Assembly (NCBI GenBank): GCA_027488735.1
Contig: JAIYBB010000005.1
Span: 124,001-188,000 of the forward strand
Length of the DNA: 64,000 nt
Origin: Comamonadaceae bacterium
GTDB taxonomy: Bacteria > Pseudomonadota > Gammaproteobacteria > Burkholderiales > Burkholderiaceae_C
Direction: 5' to 3'
The notes beneath the pieces are model-generated. The model was not told the origin of the DNA, did no database searches, and saw only the letters and a list, made by a program, of their open reading frames with translations. This document shows, in pieces, positions 61,791 through 64,000 of the stretch; positions within the stretch are counted from its first letter, which is position 1; each line of letters starts with the position of its first letter. The position numbers and the translations under genes were made by a program.

Positions 61791-62599
61791 GAGCACGCGA
61801 CGCCATGTACATGAGCCGAGATACGGCGCCAGAGTTGGCGTTGGATGTGCGGTTGATGAATATCACCAGTCGATGGATGTTGTGGCTGGCCGGCCTGTTG
61901 TTCGTCGGCATGCTTGTGATGTGGATTGCCCGCCACCCGGTATTCACCATCACGGGTATGCAGGTGTTGGGCGAGGTTCGCCACAACAATGAAGTCACAT
62001 TGCGCGCCAATGTGGTGCCGCGTTTGCAAGGCAGCTTTTTCACCGTCGACTTGTTGCGTGCCAAAGCAACTTTTGAAAACGTGCCGTGGGTCAGACAGGC
62101 GGTGGTGCAACGCGAGTTTCCCAACCGTTTGCGCGTAGAAATTCTCGAGCACGAACCGGTGGCTTATTGGGGCCCCGAAGCAGATTCACGGCTAGTGAAC
62201 AAACAAGGCCAAGTGTTCAGCGCTAACTTTGGTGAGTTGGACAACGAGAACCTGCCGCACCTGTCGGGACCAGACAGCGAATCAATTCGCGTGTTGCAAA
62301 TGTTCAATGCCTTGGGGCCTGTGTTCACCCAAATGCAATTGAACATGGGCGCGCTGGAATTGACAGCCAGAGGCAGCTGGCGCGCACGTTTTAAAAACGG
62401 AGCGCTCATTGAACTTGGCAGAGGCAGTGAACAAGAAGTGATGGCGCGTGTGCAACGTCTGACGCAAACACTGGCGCAAGTCAGCCAGCGTTATGGCCGT
62501 CAGACGCAGTCGTTGGAGTCTGCAGATTTGCGTTATGTGAATGGCTATGCGTTGCGCTTGCGCGGTGTCAGCACATTGGATTCAACAGCAACAAGGTAA
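61787..62599 (+). CDS. ftsQ: FtsQ, cell division protein
   Basis: A 270-residue bitopic protein. A short cytosolic part is followed by one helix ([19 protein letters not shown]), a POTRA domain ([20 protein letters not shown]) and the FtsQ beta domain ([28 protein letters not shown]). It links FtsL/FtsB to the rest of the divisome. It overlaps ddlB by four bases and precedes ftsA by 16 bases. Confidence 0.93.
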   Translation: MRARDAMYMSRDTAPELALDVRLMNITSRWMLWLAGLLFVGMLVMWIARHPVFTITGMQVLGEVRHNNEVTLRANVVPRLQGSFFTVDLLRAKATFENVPWVRQAVVQREFPNRLRVEILEHEPVAYWGPEADSRLVNKQGQVFSANFGELDNENLPHLSGPDSESIRVLQMFNALGPVFTQMQLNMGALELTARGSWRARFKNGALIELGRGSEQEVMARVQRLTQTLAQVSQRYGRQTQSLESADLRYVNGYALRLRGVSTLDSTATR

Positions 62600-62615
62600 G
62601 TAAAAAGAGGTTCGC

Positions 62616-63845
62616 ATGGCTAAAGAATACAAAGACTTGGTCGTAGGTTTGGACATCGGAACCAGCAAAGTGATGGTGGTGGTGGCCGAGGTATTGCCCG
62701 GTGCCGAACTCAAGCTCGCTGGTTTTGGCATTGCCCCGAGCAGCGGACTCAAGCGCGGTGTCGTGGTCAATATCGACGCTACCGTGCAAAGCATACAAAT
62801 GGCTTTGAAAGAAGCCGAGTTGATGGCGGATTGCAAGATCACGCGTGTGTACACCGGCATCACGGGCAGCCACATCAGAGGCATGAATTCGCATGGCATG
62901 GTGGCGGTCAAAGACCGCGAGGTCACCGCTGCCGATGTGGCGCGTGTGGTCGAAACCGCCAAAGCCGTCAATATCTCCAACGACCAGCGCTTGCTGCTGG
63001 TGGAGCCGCAGGAATTCATCATTGACGGGCAAGATGTCAAGGAGCCGATTGGCATGAGCGGTATCCGCTTGGAAGCCAAAGTGCATATCGTCACCGGCGC
63101 ACAAAGCGCCGCAGAAAACATCATCAAATGTGTGCGCAGATGCGGCTTGGATGTCGAGCAACTCATGCTCAATCCGCTCGCGTCCAGCTATTCCGTTTTA
63201 ACTGCTGACGAAAAAGAACTCGGCGTCGCCTTGGTAGACATTGGCGCGGGCAGCACCGATATCGCCATCTTCACGGGTGGCGCCATCAGACACACGGCGG
63301 TCATTCCCATCGCTGGCGACTTGATCACCAGCGACATCGCCATGGCGTTACGCACACCCACCAAGGACGCAGAAGAAATCAAAGTTGAATCGGGTTACGC
63401 CAAACAGTTGTTGGCCGACCCCAATATCCAAGTGGAAGTGCCGGGTCTGGGCGACCGCGGTCCGCGCATGCTCAGCCGTCAGGCGTTGGCAGGAGTGATC
63501 GAGCCGCGTGTCGAAGAAATTTACGCCTTGGTGCAACAGGTCTTGCGTGAATCCGGGTTTGAAGAAGTATTGTCGTCAGGCATTGTGCTGACCGGCGGCA
63601 GCGCCATGATGCCCGGCATGATCGAGCTCGGAGAAGACATCTTTTTGAAAGCGGTGCGCCGTGGCGTGCCGCGTTACAGCAGCGCGTTGTCGGACATGGT
63701 GTCGCACCCGCGTGCGGCCACCGTGATGGGTTTGCTGGAAGAAGCAAGGCTTGCACGGTTGCGTGGTTTTCGCGTGGCGCAAAAAAACGGTTCGGTCAAG
63801 ACCGCCATGGGGCGTGTCAAAGACTGGTTAGTGGGGACCTTCTGA
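62616..63845 (+). CDS. ftsA: FtsA, actin-like membrane anchor of the Z ring
   Basis: A 409-residue actin-fold protein. AGAGG precedes ATG 62616. DLVVGLDIGTSKVMVVVAEV (phosphate 1), GVALVDIGAGSTDIAIF (phosphate 2), and GIVLTGGSAMMPGMIELG (adenosine) are seen, and the SHIRGMNSHGMV 1C region. The end RVKDWLVGTF is the amphipathic membrane-targeting helix. It tethers FtsZ, whose gene should lie just beyond the window. Confidence 0.97.
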   Translation: MAKEYKDLVVGLDIGTSKVMVVVAEVLPGAELKLAGFGIAPSSGLKRGVVVNIDATVQSIQMALKEAELMADCKITRVYTGITGSHIRGMNSHGMVAVKDREVTAADVARVVETAKAVNISNDQRLLLVEPQEFIIDGQDVKEPIGMSGIRLEAKVHIVTGAQSAAENIIKCVRRCGLDVEQLMLNPLASSYSVLTADEKELGVALVDIGAGSTDIAIFTGGAIRHTAVIPIAGDLITSDIAMALRTPTKDAEEIKVESGYAKQLLADPNIQVEVPGLGDRGPRMLSRQALAGVIEPRVEEIYALVQQVLRESGFEEVLSSGIVLTGGSAMMPGMIELGEDIFLKAVRRGVPRYSSALSDMVSHPRAATVMGLLEEARLARLRGFRVAQKNGSVKTAMGRVKDWLVGTF

Positions 63846-64000
63846 CCATGGACAACAACTATTTCACGGTATCGCTTTCATCCCGCCGCAGCAAATGCCG
63901 ACGATGGCGACCTTGTTCACGGGGGGCGCCACCAAGTTGAAAGATCACATATCCATTCAAAAAATACACACATTCAGGGCAACTGCAACACACATTCGGA
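63846..64000. other. Intergenic end of window after ftsA
   Basis: 155 bases with no recognised gene. By the conserved order, ftsZ is expected soon after; no FtsZ N-terminus is yet visible. The stretch may contain ftsZ promoter or leader signals, but none was identified with confidence. Confidence 0.5.

Overview
This window looks like chromosomal DNA of a betaproteobacterium of the order Burkholderiales. The evidence is the gene order gltBD - mla operon - ibaG - murA - hisG - hisD, a betaproteobacterial short-form HisG, the complete dcw (division and cell wall) cluster, and the protein sequences themselves. The genus cannot be told from the sequence. All coordinates and motifs were read by eye.

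Layout. 1-3.1 kb: the end of dgt, a DUF1415 gene, a methyltransferase, a thioredoxin-like gene and a REP-associated tyrosine transposase (RAYT), with short palindromes scattered around them. 3.1-9.4 kb: gltB and gltD (glutamate synthase). 9.4-18.6 kb: mlaFEDACB (lipid asymmetry), an ABC-2 exporter pair, ibaG, murA, hisG and hisD. The hisD stop codon lies inside another copy of the RAYT palindrome. 18.8-21.5 kb: an exporter-type ABC protein and a cytosolic 5'-nucleotidase on the minus strand. 21.5-32 kb: an outer-membrane accessory region with a porin lacking its start codon, a head-to-head tyrosine recombinase, ilvA, an OsmC-like gene, coq7, three further porins and a PagL-like lipid A deacylase. 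32-39.6 kb: pyrC, a DUF3025 gene, htpX, a B12-binding radical SAM protein, a cysK fragment, an FAD protein and a Phd/PIN toxin-antitoxin pair. 39.6-47.8 kb: the RNase P RNA, a Nudix-metallo-beta-lactamase fusion, dapF, a DUF484 gene, xerC, rlmI, a His-rich G3E GTPase and a DksA-type protein with a long KPA-rich tail. 48-63.8 kb: mraZ, rsmH, ftsL, ftsI, murE, murF, mraY, murD, ftsW, murG, murC, ddlB, ftsQ and ftsA, almost all joined by 4-base start/stop overlaps. ftsZ should follow beyond the window.

The most interesting signal is a candidate porin switch. The porin at 21.7-22.8 kb is full length, with a terminator and a C-terminal Phe, but AGT and TAA stand where ATG and the first Lys codon should be. 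From that point inward its first 19 bases (22766-22784, minus strand) are identical to the 19 bases after the ATG of the intact porin at 30242 (30246-30264, plus strand). The two copies are inverted repeats enclosing about 7.46 kb that includes a tyrosine recombinase. Inversion between them would give the silent porin the promoter, ribosome binding site and ATG of the other porin in frame, and silence the other one. This would be mutually exclusive porin expression through a shared 5' end. It is an inference from sequence and has not been demonstrated.

Second in interest is the RAYT with its likely cognate palindromes (TTAATTGG - 9 nt - CCAATT). Copies abut gltB and hisD, and they supply the stop codons of the methyltransferase gene and of hisD.
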